This document shows, piece by piece, positions 23,925 to 35,007 of a DNA stretch of 64,000 nt. Under the pieces are notes generated by a model. The model saw only the letters and a list, made by a program, of their open reading frames with translations. It searched no databases and was not told the DNA's origin. Source of the DNA: Epiperipatus broadwayi. Lineage: Eukaryota; Onychophora; Udeonychophora; Euonychophora; Peripatidae. Position numbers and translations under genes: made by a program. The stretch is taken from assembly GCA_028023455.1 (NCBI GenBank), contig JAQFVV010012396.1:10082085-10146084 (forward strand), given 5' to 3'. The first letter of the stretch is position 1. Every line of letters begins with the position of its first letter.

Positions 23925-24310
23925 CAAAAACAGTAGCAACTCTCTCCATACAGTAGTGCTAATCAGGGCAAGCCATAATAATCAATAGATGGTAGAAGAT
24001 TTATGCATCAAAATGCTTACCTGGTAACTATACTTCCAATATTCCTAGATTAGTTGCTAGCTTGTGGTATTCATTAGTGAGGAGCTTGGATTTGAGAGCA
24101 CTGCTTCTAGAACTTTTAATCTAATGCAACTTACCAGCAGCTATCTTTTACCTTTTTTAGATAAATATAAAACTTAACCCAAACCTTCTAGCATCTATTG
24201 ATTACTATTGCGTGCACTGGGTAGGACTATTGTATGGAGAAAATGTTACTATTTTAACAGATTGTGTAAGTAAAAGGAATGGTGGTCATGTGATGCGTTA
24301 CTGTATGCTC
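23925..24310. mobile_element. Family B insertion 1 (between integrase zinc region and core)
   Basis: A minus-oriented unit begins at CAGTAGCAACTCTC and includes CTAGATTAGTTGCTAGC, ATTAGTGAGGAGC and GAGAGCACTGC. A short plus-oriented piece follows from GATTACTATTGCGTGCACTGG to about 24310. In this copy the hammerhead core is CTAATGA on the minus strand (complement near 24093), so it should be inactive. The Gypsy integrase reading continues on both sides, at 23945 downward and 24318 upward, which places the insertion precisely. Confidence 0.7.
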
Positions 24311-24544
24311 CCTCAAGGCTTCTCAATTTCTAACTGTAAGAATGTGTATTTACCATGGGTTGGTACAATTTATATTTCTTTATATAAACATTAATTTCTG
24401 AATCAATTCCAGGTCACGACACATAATTAAATGCTAGCGCTTTAGTTCTTATTATACCAGGATGATCCTGATATAGTATTTCTAAAACCTTAGTGTCTCT
24501 AAAATTATCAGCATTTATGGATTATAATATAATACTTATTTGTT

Positions 24545-25790
24545 GATAGTGTAACAGTCAGAATCGTCTATCTCACTAACACACTGCAGAATTCAAACCC
24601 CAGACACGAAACTGAACATTCTAGGAGGGGTTGCCTTCTAGATATACTAAGTTCGAATCTAAAGTCCAAATTTCACAGCGCCATCTATGTGATAACGCAT
24701 CTGATGTCACTACTAGTATAACCTTTGACCAGTGCCTGGTGGTCAGGGAGAAACAAAAGATTCTTGGCATTAATTTCAATAAATGACAAAAGGTTTTAAA
24801 GCAAAGTGATATATTCTAATCCTTGGGCTAATAGCATTACGATAATGTGCTTGATGAGATAGGAACATGTGCGAGGTGCTTTGAGCAATTATACAAGTTT
24901 AAGAAAATATTTGAAATTAAGTGTTATAAAATATTTATTGATTTCGAGAATAGCACGGACAAAAGCTTACTAAGCAACAAAGTGGGAATGTGATCAAAGC
25001 ATTTATTTGAGAATAATAATAATAGAGTTGCATTGGGAGGTCAGTATTGCTGATAATGAATTTATTAAAGTTGGAGGGTGTGACACGTTTAAGTCACGGA
25101 TGCTTTGTAAAATAAATATAAAATAAAACAATATTGAAGATCCGGAATAATTACGGAGGGCATCTCGCCGCTAACCCGTAGGAAAGTATTTTATGAACAG
25201 CCAAAACTTAGTGACTGTGTAACGATTGCGTTTAATTCCCAGGTGTGTCATTTGGAACACACTCTGCCTGGAAACTTGCAATATATGAAAAGAACGGACT
25301 TTGCCGTGTAAAGAATCCTTGGAAAAATAAAACAAAGCAGTCTCAACAAAAACATACTGAATGGGTTTTACTCGGATTAAGAGAAATGCCCAATCAAATT
25401 CCCCGAAATTCATTTAAAAGGGTCCGCACATTCTCGACGTCAATGATGAACTTTATAATTAAAGTAGAACACGGTAATTAAAATAGGAAAATGCATGCTT
25501 GTGGGTTTGAAAAGTAAGTATAGATTTATATATGCAATCATGCATTAGGGGACACATTTAATCATTGACCTCACACATACTCTCATATTAGATTAAAATC
25601 AATAACATGTAGATTTTAAACTATGTGATTATATTATATATTAAAGAATAGAATCGCCCTCGAACGAGTGATTTGCAAGATAATAAAATTGGAAAATTAT
25701 AAATTTAGAATATGCCTTAATAGCAGCGTCTTACTTTCAATAAAGGGAATAGTTCACTCGATCAAAGACGATTCTGACACATTATCATAA
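24545..25790. repeat. Region bounded by short inverted repeats, unidentified element
   Basis: GATAGTGTAACAGTCAGAAT followed by CGTCT at 24545-24570 is matched on the opposite strand at 25764-25788 (minus-strand TGATAATGTGTCAGAATCGT then CT). A second inverted pair (AGAATCG...CGAACGAGTGA at 25651-25673 and TCACTCGATC...CGATTCT at 25753-25775) lies inside the right end. Between them the base composition is less AT-biased. Two overlapping short frames at 25245-25481 (+) and 25171-25413 (-) have no recognisable domain. A DNA transposon relic or solo LTR-like piece inserted in the Gypsy element is plausible; I could not classify it. Confidence 0.4.
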
Positions 25791-27384
25791 TAAAATAAAA
25801 GAAAGCTTTATAAATAGAAAATATTAACCCAAGGATAGAGCAAAACTGTTGATTATATTATATTAACACGTTAAAGAAATACATAATGAAGTTATGTGAA
25901 ATATAAGGAAAACAATTTTAAATAGCTATAGCATGTTAGTTATCACAAGAGCTCTTGGGTTAATTTAGGGTTCCCTCTGGAGAAGCATTTAGGTAGATTG
26001 ATGGTCGGCAGGTTTTTATATAATTTAACAGCAAAATCTGGAAATGTTCATATTTTTGGCAGCAGCAGTTCCGGGGTTCCCTGTGTGATAACTTCCGATG
26101 GTCTACGGCAGCAGATGACCATTCTGGAGAGAAATAGCCTTCTTGTGCTCTACTCTGTCATATCAAGATTTACAAATTACTAGAATAGAACTCAGAATGA
26201 TTTCTCTTAGAAACATTAGAAGAAAAACTGGAGAACAAAAGAAAATCATTCTTTTTATAGTAGAATTTAACAATAGAACTGCCCTGGAGCATTACAAAAA
26301 TATATCGGACTTATCAGCTGTAATCATCCAAATGTCTCAAGGAATTCAACATTAATTAATTTCTTTTGTTACTTTCCCTGTCGACATTCGAATTACAAAC
26401 TAGATTTAATTAAAAATTACTTTTACTAATTAAAGAAAACCTTAAGTGGACAGCTGCTGTTTTTTTAGATAAACTTATATAACATTAACTAATTAAACTA
26501 TTGTCCCTCATTTATTTTAAAGAAATATTTGGAATGACTTTTATTAAATTAAATGAAAATTATTTTACTTTTAACTTGCAATATTTGAATCTATTTACTA
26601 AACGAATATTTACTAAATGAATTTTATTTTAAATCAAAATATATTATGACAGTAATATATTTGTAAATAGATTCAAACAATATAACTTTAACAATTTATA
26701 ATTTTGATATGTTTTTAAAATGCATATCATAGTGTGTGCGCAATTTCGACTTATATAACCTACTTTTTAATAAATCAAAATTATGTGAACATATACCTAA
26801 TCTATAACCTTTTATTTATTTGGGAATGACTTATATATATAATATGAGCATTGTACTCATGGTTTAAAATTAGGCGGGATTTTTGCTATATAAGCGTATT
26901 GCAGACACACTACGATAGATTGGGGTTCAAACTAAGATATGAGGGTAGGAAATAGGTAAGAAAAGGTGAAACGAAGATCTGCAAAGCAGACCTTACTGTT
27001 TCAATAGTTAGTTGTAAGGTGATCAGCACTTTATTATGGATAATGTAATCCTTTTTGTTAATAGTTGTTTTTGTATGTTCTACAAGGATTTGTGGAGACT
27101 TTAATGCAATTTGCAGCTATCCCATCTTTGATCTAATTCATAAGCATCTACTTGCTAGCATTGATTTAGTCCAGAGCACTATGGTTTTACTATTGATCAA
27201 TTTCAGCTATCAGTTGTCTATATAATTTATTTCAATTTTTAATAACTTTTTTCTCTAATCATGGTTATTACAAGATATAATATGTCAGCATATTTTATCT
27301 GATTTATTTTATCTGAAATCTAATTTGTCATTATATGCTGGTAATAGATTATACTAATGAACTATTCTAAAACTTAAGTGCTTC
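25791..27384. other. Unrecognised interval inside the Gypsy element
   Basis: Short frames at 25998-26183 and 26143-26355 show no domain. Near 26895 there is TATATAAG followed by GGGGTTCAAAC, a chance or SINE-like promoter arrangement, and a small hairpin at 26975-26995 (TCTGC-AAA-GCAGA). By position this interval should contain the RNase H to integrase connection, but I could not read it. Confidence 0.35.
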
Positions 27385-28119
27385 ATTATAGCCTTTTTGT
27401 TTGAAAATATCATCAATAGTGGTCTGCAATTGGTTATGTGTTGGCCTTACAAATATTTGTGGAATTTTTTTAGCAACTGAAATTATTGCTAGTGCTACTT
27501 TGTCTAGTTTGGATGAATTTTTTCTAGTTTTTCATTGCCCTGGACATAAATACTATTTGGCACTCACTGTTTTTGTGAAAAATACTGAATTCCATTCCAA
27601 TTCAGTAATCTGGTGCATCCATTGTTAAGATTATGGCCAAACTATTATCAAAATGAACAAATAGGTATCTTGTTATCAATGTTTTTGCCTTACGAAAAAT
27701 GCTCTCTATGGTTCTTTCAAAATTCAATGTTAATTTTTATGAAGTAAATTGTGTTGGAGTGATCACTTGGGCTTTTTGGCTTAGAAAATTTATCAGGAAA
27801 ATTTATTAGACTTAGGTAAGCCTGCAATTCTTTAAATTATTTAACCATTTCAACTTTTTCTATGTCAGGCTTATATTAGCATCCATAATAAAGTGACCCA
27901 GAAACTTAATTTCTTTTGTACTTCAAATACATTTCTCAGAATTAGGTTTATCTCCATATTTTAAGAGGTTCTTAATATCACATGATCACCATTTCTTATG
28001 CTTGCTTATAACTGTTATTAAAATAGGCAAAACTCACTATACATATTGCCACTCACAGCAAGCTAGAGTAATCAATGGATGCCAGAAGGCTTGTGCATAA
28101 AATTCCCATCTAGTCCCTA

Positions 28120-28181
28120 CTCATCCAATATCTCCAGACTAGTTTCTGGCTTGTGGCCTTCATCAGTGAGGAGCCTTGGAT
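28120..28181 (-). ncRNA. Type I hammerhead ribozyme, family B, minus copy (intact core)
   Basis: On the minus strand CTGATGA (complement of 28160-28166) is followed by stem II GGC-CACAA-GCC, then GAAA (complement of 28143-28146). A minimal stem III AC-TA-GT follows, and C17 is the complement of 28137. Stem I has an outer helix CATCCAA with TTGGATG (seven pairs). Its inner part is CTCC..A with T..GGAG, with an asymmetric loop between, the loop-bearing stem I known from natural type I hammerheads that dock with loop II. The A-A at 10.1/11.1 is non-canonical and stem III is very short, so single-copy activity may be low. All invariant core bases are present. Confidence 0.72.
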
Positions 28182-29218
28182 GTGAGAGCACTGCACCTAG
28201 ATCTTAGGATCTAATGCAACTCTCCAGCAGCCATATTTTATCTCTACTTAACTGCAAAACTATGAGTCTTAAATTGAAAACACCTTAATATTTTCAATCC
28301 AAGCTCATTAGCTTATATAGATATGAACTCAGTTCAGTACCTTTACATTTTGGTGTCTTTGTTTCTTCAATAATCATAGCCATCATTATCCTATTAGGCA
28401 GAATTGGTTTTAAGCCAATAAACATCACATGATCACCATTCCCATTGATTACTCTAGCTTGCTGTGAGTGGAAATACATATAGTGAGTTTTGCCTGTTTT
28501 AATAAGTTATATGCAAGCATAAGAAATGGTGATCATGTGGTATTTATTGGCTTAAAATCAATCCTGCCTAATAGGATAGTATGGCTATGGTTATTGAAGA
28601 ACCAAAGACACCAAAATGTATGAAAACTGAACAGAGTTCAGACCTAATGCAACCCTCCAGCAGCTACCTTTTATCTCTACTTAATTACAAAACTATGAGT
28701 CTTAAATTGAAAACACCTTAATATTTTCAATCCAAGCTCATTAGTTTATATAGGTCTGAACTCAGTTCAGCACCTATACATTTTGGTGTCTTTGTTTCTT
28801 CAATAATCATAGCCACCATTATCCTATTAGGCAGGGATTGATTTTAAGCAATAAATATCACATGATCAACATTCCACTGATTACTCTAGCTTGCTGTGAA
28901 TGGCAATACATATAGTGAGTTTTGCCTGTTTTAATAAGTTATAAGCAAGCATAAGAAATTATGATCATGTGATGTTTATTGGCTTAAAACCAATCCTGCC
29001 TAATAGGATAGTATGGCTATGGTTATTGAAGAACCAAAGACACCAAAATGTGTGGAAACTGATCTGAGTTCAGACCTATATGCCTATATAAGCTAATGAG
29101 CTTGGATTGAAAATATTAAAGTGTTTACAATTTAAGACTTATAGTTTATAGTTAAGTAGAGATAAAAGGTGGCTGCTGGAGGGTTGCATTAGATCTTAAG
29201 ATCTAGGCGCAGTGCTCT

Positions 29219-29281
29219 CAGATCCAAGGTTCCTCACTGACAAAGGCCACAAGCCAGACAGCAGACTGGGGATATTGGATG
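29219..29281 (+). ncRNA. Hammerhead-like motif, family B, plus copy with damaged core
   Basis: Same position in the unit as the intact motifs, but the core reads CTGACAA (G8 lost) and GACA replaces GAAA. Stem II GGC-CACAA-GCC and the outer stem I (ATCCAA with TTGGAT) survive. Predicted to be inactive; it shows that stems persist longer than the core in this family. Confidence 0.6.
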
Positions 29282-29470
29282 AGTAGGCACTAGATGGGGA
29301 TTTTATGCACAATCCTTCTGGCATCCACTGATTACTCTAGCTTGCTGTGAGTAGCAATACGTATAGTGAGTTTTGCCTGTTTTAATTTTAGTTTCTTGCA
29401 TACATTTTCAAATATATTATGTAATGATTCTTCTGAATTAGCCATTATTAATTCTCAAAATATGGACTAA

Positions 29471-29584
29471 CTCTGTTCATTCCACTTAATAGCATACCTA
29501 TTTTTGCTTGGAAAATATTTGGAACTGCTCTGTTCATTCCACTTAATAGCATATCTATTTTTGCTTGGAAAATATTTGGAACTG
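29471..29584 (-). repeat. 57 bp tandem duplication inside the Gypsy RT, in frame
   Basis: CTCTGTTCATTCCACTTAAT through TTGGAACTG occurs at 29471-29527 and 29528-29584 with one difference seen (ACC/ATC). The length is 19 codons, and on the minus strand both copies read (A)VPNIFQAKI.MLLSGMNR in the same frame. It probably arose by replication slippage after or near insertion of the element. Confidence 0.85.
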
Positions 29585-29610
29585 TCATTATTACAAAAAC
29601 TCATCCAAAA

Positions 29611-29871
29611 CCAGCATCACATGATCACCATTTTTTATGCTTACACAAGCTGTTAACAGGTGCAAAACTCTCCGTACAGTAATGCCACTCAGTGCAAGCC
29701 AGAGTAATCAATGGATACAGGAAGGTTTATTCATAAAATCGTTCTGGTGCTTACTCATCCAATATCCCCCAGACTAGAAACTAATCTGGTGATATTGGAG
29801 GAGTAGGCACTAAATAAGGATTTTATGTATAAACTTTCCTAAATTTATTGATTACTCTCGCTTGCACTGAG
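29611..29871. mobile_element. Family B insertion 3: short palindromic pair
   Basis: The minus arm from CATCACATGATCACC to GACTAG and the plus arm from AAACTAATCTGG to TTGCACTGAGTG meet in the middle of hammerhead stem III (junction near 29778). Each arm keeps only the part of the unit downstream of the core, so no ribozyme remains. The Gypsy RT reading SLNGANFVAKLDL resumes just beyond, at 29882, and the following RT block lies below 29600. Confidence 0.8.
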
Positions 29872-29994
29872 TGTCTTCAAAACCAGTATCTGGTGAAAAG
29901 CAGTATCAAATCTAGTTTTGCAACGAAATTTGCCCCATTCAAACTCATTAGAAATATTTGGAATAGATCAGGACTTTTGGCTGTGCCTTTATTA

Positions 29995-30711
29995 ATTGGT
30001 ATCTATAATCCTCGGCATATTCAGATTTGTCTCCTGGGTTTTATAGTAATAATTATGGGTGTAGCTTATTTTGAATTTTCAACAGATATCAGCACTCTCT
30101 CTTAATTAAGGTATCTAAAGATTTGTCTTTTGCCTTCAGCATGAACAGTGTTATTTACAACTTACAATTTTCACAGGTATGATATTTATTTTTCCCTGCT
30201 CACAACTAAATAATTGTGTGATTTTTGGATTGTATTCCATTTTTAATCATACATATTTTTATGCCAGGAGAATAAATCATTTTCTGCCTACTATGAGTAT
30301 CAAATCTTTTATGATAGTTTTAATTTTTTATGGTGATTTTGAACATTATATTACCAAAAACAATTATGACAATGGGTTTTATTTTATCTTTGTGCTTATA
30401 GTCTTTAAATAAGTCCAATCCCTCTGGAAATAAGAGAGACTCCCAACTCATCACTATGTATTTATTACACATTTGTACTGTCACCGCAGTTGATGAAGAC
30501 TGTTCATGTTAATCTCATTGATTTCAAGGGATGTTTTCTAGAATTAACTTCCGAGAAATTTTTTTTATTTGTATTTTTTGTTTTGTTTTTAGTACTGAAA
30601 ATCCTAGGTAGGTTTTCTATAATTCCATAATTTTTATATTTTTGCATTTTTCCAATTACATTCCTACACTACATTCATAACATTTCAATAAAAGTAGCAT
30701 TAAACCATTAA
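29995..30711. other. Unassigned part of the Gypsy body
   Basis: By position this should be the protease to N-terminal RT region of the minus-strand element. I could not read a protease DTG motif in any frame. Plus-strand frames at 29848-30105 and 30179-30412 are shadows without domains. Confidence 0.35.
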
Positions 30712-30858
30712 AACATCACATGACCACCATTTCTTATGCTTACACTCTGTTAAAACAGAAGCAACTCTCTTCATATAGTAGTGCCACTCAGTGCAAGCTA
30801 TAATTATCAATAGTTTGCACTGGGTGTTTATAGAGAGAGTTACCACTGTTTTAATGTA
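30712..30858. mobile_element. Family B insertion 4: very short inverted pair
   Basis: The minus arm runs CATCACATGACCACCATTTC to CACTCAGTGCAAGC and TATCAATAG. The plus arm runs TTTGCACTGGGTG to GTTACCACTGTTTTAATG. It has the same end sequences as insertions 1 to 3 but less than 90 nt of each arm, and no hammerhead. Confidence 0.7.
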
Positions 30859-31339
30859 GCATTCTAATTTGATCTCTTATAGTAATTCAGCAGATTTTCT
30901 TGCATTTAAAAATAATTGTTTATTTGGAATTTTTTTGCACTGGATTGGTGAAACCCTTTTGTATGATTTAGAATTAATTTATGTATAGTATCTTTTTTGA
31001 TGATTTCGGTATACAACAGGTAGCTAATGGGCAATAGCTGCTGTTGCAAGTTTATATTGGCCATGCTTCATAGAAATTGTTCCAACAAAAATTGTTGTAG
31101 ATAATTTCCATAAACAAAATTATTTGCCTAGTCTCTCAAAGAAGCATCATAATTTCTACATTCCATCTCTCCTCCTCAATGTCTATTATGTAAATGAGGG
31201 TAAGCTTTATTTTTATAGTGCTTAAACAATTCTATGTAAATTTTTGGGATCTCCAGATTTGTAAAAGAAGTAATATCACAATTGTTGTCATATACACTTT
31301 ATATAGATAGACCATTCAAAAAGATTATTAACATTAATG

Positions 31340-31441
31340 TTTCTGTTAGTAAACAGGCAAAAACTCTCCATATAGTAGGGCCACCTTGTGCTAACCAGAG
31401 TAATCAATGGATGCCAGAAGGCTTGTGCATAAAATCCCTAT
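31340..31441 (-). mobile_element. Family B insertion 5: single minus-strand fragment
   Basis: The fragment includes AACAGGCAAAAACTCTCCAT, CCAGAGTAATCAATGGATGC and CAGAAGGCTTGTGCATAAAA, the same run as at 54690-54780. It ends at CCCTATCTG just before the hammerhead would start. It lies in the gag-side part of the Gypsy element. Confidence 0.7.
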
Positions 31442-31780
31442 CTGTTTCTGATTTCCAAAGATGTTTTTGCCTTATTATATACAGATATATGGCTAAATAT
31501 GCACAAATTTTAAGTAAGAAATACATTGTCTACTTTCTAGTTTTAATTTCAATACAATGGTTTAGTCCTTTAGAGCCATGATTCTTGAACTATGTCAATA
31601 AATATGCTACATGTGGATTCCTCAAATAAAATGCAATCATGAATTCTTCAAAAAAATGTGAATGAAAGCATAAAATAATAAAAATATCACCAGAACAAAG
31701 TAGGTTGATATGAATACTTAATTCAACAGTATTAAATATTTACTAGATAAATCTGAATTTGACTCAAATATTTAAATTGC

Positions 31781-32272
31781 TGTACCCTTTTAGAGGTAGA
31801 ATAAACTATAAACAAATTTTTATCCAAAGGCTTATAAAAATAATAATATAGATGAGCATTTCTAGATCCTAATTGTGATCTTTCAGTTGGTATGTCACTA
31901 GTATTAAGGCCAGTTTAGGCCCTTCTGTCTTCTAAGTAAAATTGTTCTTGTTTGATGCGTTGGTCTTGTTTGTGGATTAATTTTCTTTTTAATTATTCTC
32001 CATCTCATTCTCTGGAATTATCTCAATATGTCAAGAATATTTTATTTGCTAATTTTAGTCTGCTTCATTAGAAACAACTAATTAACTTTATTAATTAGAT
32101 TCTCTCTTACCTTTAAATTGTAGCTTTTTAATAACTTTGATTATTGTGTTGTTGTTGTATCTTCTAACTCTAATATATTAAATTTATATAACACACATTA
32201 GTTTATATATGTTTATAACGTGTACAATTTTTAGTTTGGTAAATGTGTCATATGTGTATAGCTATCACACAC
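31781..32272 (-). repeat. 5' LTR of the decayed Ty3/Gypsy element
   Basis: This is the direct-repeat partner of 22485-22990. It starts TGTACCC and ends ATCACACACA, so on the minus strand it begins TGTGT and ends TACA, fitting TG...CA termini. The body of the element, with gag-like then pol readings, lies on its minus-strand 3' side as expected. The primer-binding site beyond it (near 31770) could not be matched to a tRNA by eye. Confidence 0.72.
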
Positions 32273-34514
32273 ATTCTTTTAACTGGAAATCTAGCAAATT
32301 AGTAATTACTATGTATTTTCCATGTATATTGATAAACATATTCTTTATTATTATTATTAATTCTAAAATAGTTTTTATGTAATGATGTGCAACAATCATA
32401 GCAATCCGTGGGACCCATGATCAAAACCTGTGTCTCTTGCATATTAATATAAAGAAATTGATATATATATATTAAAGATAGAAAAGTTTATTTATATCAG
32501 TGTTGCATTGATTGTCGTCTCAGTAGAAGAAAATAAAAACTTTAATTGATTTTTTTAAAAAAAAAAAAAAAAAAAAGACTTGATTCTATGTTTGGTAGTC
32601 ACGATAAAATAATTGGTAATTTTTTTTTTTAAAGCACTTTTTTTTTTTTTTTGTCAATAAACATTTTTTTAATTAATTATTCTCTTATTTTAAAAGCCAA
32701 ACTAAAGAGATAGCTTTATATAAAGTTGCCATGGTATTTCGGTCTCTTTTTTAAAAGAAATATTATACTGTACCTGAAAATAATTAAAAAGGTAAATTAC
32801 ATTTATTATATTTACTGAAAGTATTCATCTTTTAATTATTAATGCTTATTAACCATAGTGATAATTTTTTTTAAACTAAAGGTTTACATTTTTTTTTTTA
32901 GCAAATTTATTATTGGAAATTTGTTATAGTTTATTAGAATTTAATTTAATTTTTATTATTGGCAGTTGCATTATGGGTGTTAATCCCATAATGCTATAGT
33001 TGTTTTTGAATTTGGATTAGTCTGTTTAAAGGTAGCAGTATCTTTAGTAAGTTTCATTTAAAGATTCATGAGTTAATTGTGGAACTTTAAGGCTATTAAT
33101 TATTAACATGTAAGCGTTTTATTTTCATTTATTGTATCTTTTCTTTACTATTCATATGTTAAATGTTTAACTTTTAAAATCAGCTTTCTTTTTAAAATGA
33201 AATTATAATTTAACTTTGAAATATATCATTGATCTGGTTGTTATAATCTTCACGACTACTGTTATTTTAAATACGTGTTCGCCCAGACATTTAATAAGTA
33301 TACGTTCAATATATTTTCATGTTTGTTAGGTTGAAGGTCAAATGTGTTGACAGGGGACAAAATTATTGTTGTAATTTTATGATATAAATCTGAATTTGAA
33401 TTACTAAAATAAATTCTATTAAGATGTAGAAAGTGATCGCAAATCATTACTGATGGTGATCGGGAACTATTTAATTACCACAATTTTGCCTTCAGTTAAA
33501 GAGCTTATTAAAGTAAGACAACATTTGCCATTACTTATACCATTTTTAAAATATATTCAAAAGGTAATATATAAGTAATGAATGACATAAAAAAGATTCC
33601 TGTATTTATTTTTAATTAATATATTAATAATTATTTAATTACTTTTTTTTTTTCTCAATATTATAGCTATTGTTTATTATGACTTCAAAATTTATTTATG
33701 ATATTATTTAAAATGAAAAAGAAACTAAATTAATTAACAAAAACCTGATGCTTTTTCTTTAGAAGTAATTTTTCTTTTATAATTTTTAGAAATATTCATA
33801 TGTTTCAGTATAAAATATTTATTTATTCATACCATCATTTGTGTTTTCTTATCTTTTTGTTTGATCTATAAAGATATTCTATGCAAAATTTTCTAAAAAC
33901 ATTCTAGAGAAGTGGACTAAATTTTTACCTACTGTATGTATTATAGTTTTTCATAGTTATGTGAAATTTGTGTGATGTGTGTATATTGTGATAATAGGAA
34001 TAATACCATATTATATATATCTAATTTAGATATAATAAATTTATTGCTTTCTTATACCAAGTGAGTATTTTCCCCCAAACTCATAAAAATATAAAATAAG
34101 GGTTAATTTGATAAAACAACTAAGTATTTTATTTTATTTGCTCCCAAACAATACTAACTAAAAAGAGAGACTGCTCAAAATGAGTTTATGGTTTAAAGAG
34201 AAAATGTAGAAACTGACAGAATATGGCATTATCATCAACATTATTATCAAAAGTTAAATAATAAATTGTAATCAATCAATAAAATAACATTCAGAATTAT
34301 TTGTAAAAATATAAATGAGAACAAAGATTCCAAGTTATTATAAATTTGGAACACATAAATAATATTTGTAAAATCTTTAGCATAAATGGTTTTATTTGAA
34401 ATTTGTAATAAATATTCATTAAAAATAATAAAAATGAAAATTTAGTTTTAAAATGTAAAATTTAAAAGCTAAATCATAATTAGCATATTTAAAGTTTGTA
34501 TATGTTAAACAACC
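32273..34514. other. AT-rich non-coding stretch
   Basis: It holds poly-A (about 32554-32577) and poly-T (32619-32652) runs and no coding signature. The short minus frame at 33262-33447 has no recognisable domain. Confidence 0.5.
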
Positions 34515-34522
34515 CAATAGGT

Positions 34523-35007
34523 CAGGGGTGGGAAAATAGTGGCCCGGGGGCCACATGCAGCCCGCTGAGAGTTTTTATGCAGCCCACCAAGATAATCAGA
34601 AAAATCTGCCTTGAACTGAGATTTCCTTCCTATGCACAACCAAAGATTTGTCTCATATTTTCCACTAGGATGTCCACGTCAATACACATGCGCAGTATAG
34701 ATACAACGTGCAGTGCTTTTCCAGTTGATCTGGTTAATTTCAATTTTTGTCTTTGCATTAGCAAATATATATATTTCCAACTTTAGTGAAACCATGAACC
34801 CTCCGAAAAAATGTAAAATTGGTGATGAATGCCGTGTATTTAATGAAGAATGGACAAACATATATTTCTTTGGTAATACAGGGAATAAAGCAGTGTGTTT
34901 ATTGTGTCATTAAAAAAAGATGCGCCCTTCGCTTCCATAAATTGGCCCCCGATGCGGCCCTCTGCCAACCTCTGCAGCCCCCAAGCCAAAACAATTGCCC
35001 ACCCTTG
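34523..35007 (+). mobile_element. hAT-superfamily transposon, internally deleted, with TIRs and 8-bp target duplication
   Basis: The element starts CAGGGGTGGGAAAATAGTGG and ends ATTGCCCACCCTTG, whose complement CAAGGGTGGGCAAT is an imperfect terminal inverted repeat of the well-known CAGGGGTGGGCAAAC type of animal hAT elements. It is flanked by a perfect 8-bp direct repeat, CAATAGGT, at 34515-34522 and 35008-35015, the size hAT transposases make. GC is clearly higher than in the surroundings (GGCCCGGGGGCC, GATGCGGCCC). It carries the first 39 codons of a transposase-like ORF and nothing more, so it needs a helper. Because the target duplication is intact, this is probably among the younger insertions here. 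Confidence 0.93.
34794..34913 (+). pseudogene. N-terminal remnant of a hAT transposase (BED-finger type)
   Basis: The frame starts at ATG 34794 and runs 39 codons to TAA. The protein begins MNPPKKCKIGDECRVFNEEW and ends GNKAVCLLCH. The arrangement of basic start, R.FNEEWT...FF, then CLLC resembles the N-terminus of hAT transposases of the type domesticated in GTF2IRD2- and ZBED-like proteins, where CLxC begins a BED-type zinc finger. The finger's second half and the whole RNase H-like catalytic domain are missing. It lies inside the TIR-bounded element and is not expected to do anything by itself. Confidence 0.75.

Larger units (their letters stand above)
27978..29390. mobile_element. Family B insertion 2: alternating inverted array splitting the Gypsy RT
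   Basis: Four segments alternate in orientation: minus about 27978-28432, plus 28434-28648, minus 28649-28882 and plus 28884-29390. Shared landmarks are GATTACTCTAGCTTGCTGTG, AGTGAGTTTTGCCTGTTTTA, AATCCTGCCTAATAGGATAG, AAAGACACCAAAATGT, GAGTTCAGACC, GAGCTTGGATTGAAAATATT, AGAGATAAAAGGTGGCTGCT and CAGTGCTCTCAGATCCAAGG, the last leading into the hammerhead. The RT reading FENVCKKLK stops at 29395 and resumes at 27960, so the array sits inside the codons just before EIKFLGH. Two head-to-head pairs side by side may reflect two insertion events or one complex one. Confidence 0.85.
22991..31780 (-). pseudogene. Ty3/Gypsy retrotransposon body, minus strand, heavily decayed and interrupted
   Basis: In minus-strand order: a gag-like patch (LRD..NNFVYGNYLQQF) near 31150; RT with SLNGANFVAKLDL at 29882-29975; RT with VPNIFQAKIDMLLSGMNR then ANSEESLHNIFENVCKKLK at 29395-29585; RT end and RNase H with EIKFLGHFIMDANIS, LFVHFDNSLAIILTMDAPDY and MSRAMKN at 27385-27960; integrase H2C2 zinc region with YQDHPGIIRTKALAFNYV and PGIDSEINVYI at 24318-24520; integrase core with HIDQVDIYKGISFLIVIDA and SSKW at 23515-23945. 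These are the canonical Gypsy pol blocks in order. Each has stops or frameshifts, and the catalytic YxDD is lost. At least five family B insertions split it. The stretch 24545-27380, between RNase H and integrase, is mostly unrecognised. Confidence 0.88.

Noticed and set aside
25171-25481. Paired opposite-strand frames as a coding exon
   Set aside because: Both frames are short, overlap fully on opposite strands and show no domain.
26975-26995. Small hairpin near a TATATAAG as an snRNA gene
   Set aside because: Five pairs only, no conserved snRNA motif and no proximal sequence element recognised.
30179-30412. Plus-strand frames within the Gypsy element
   Set aside because: They are antisense to the pol readings and have no domain; shadows.
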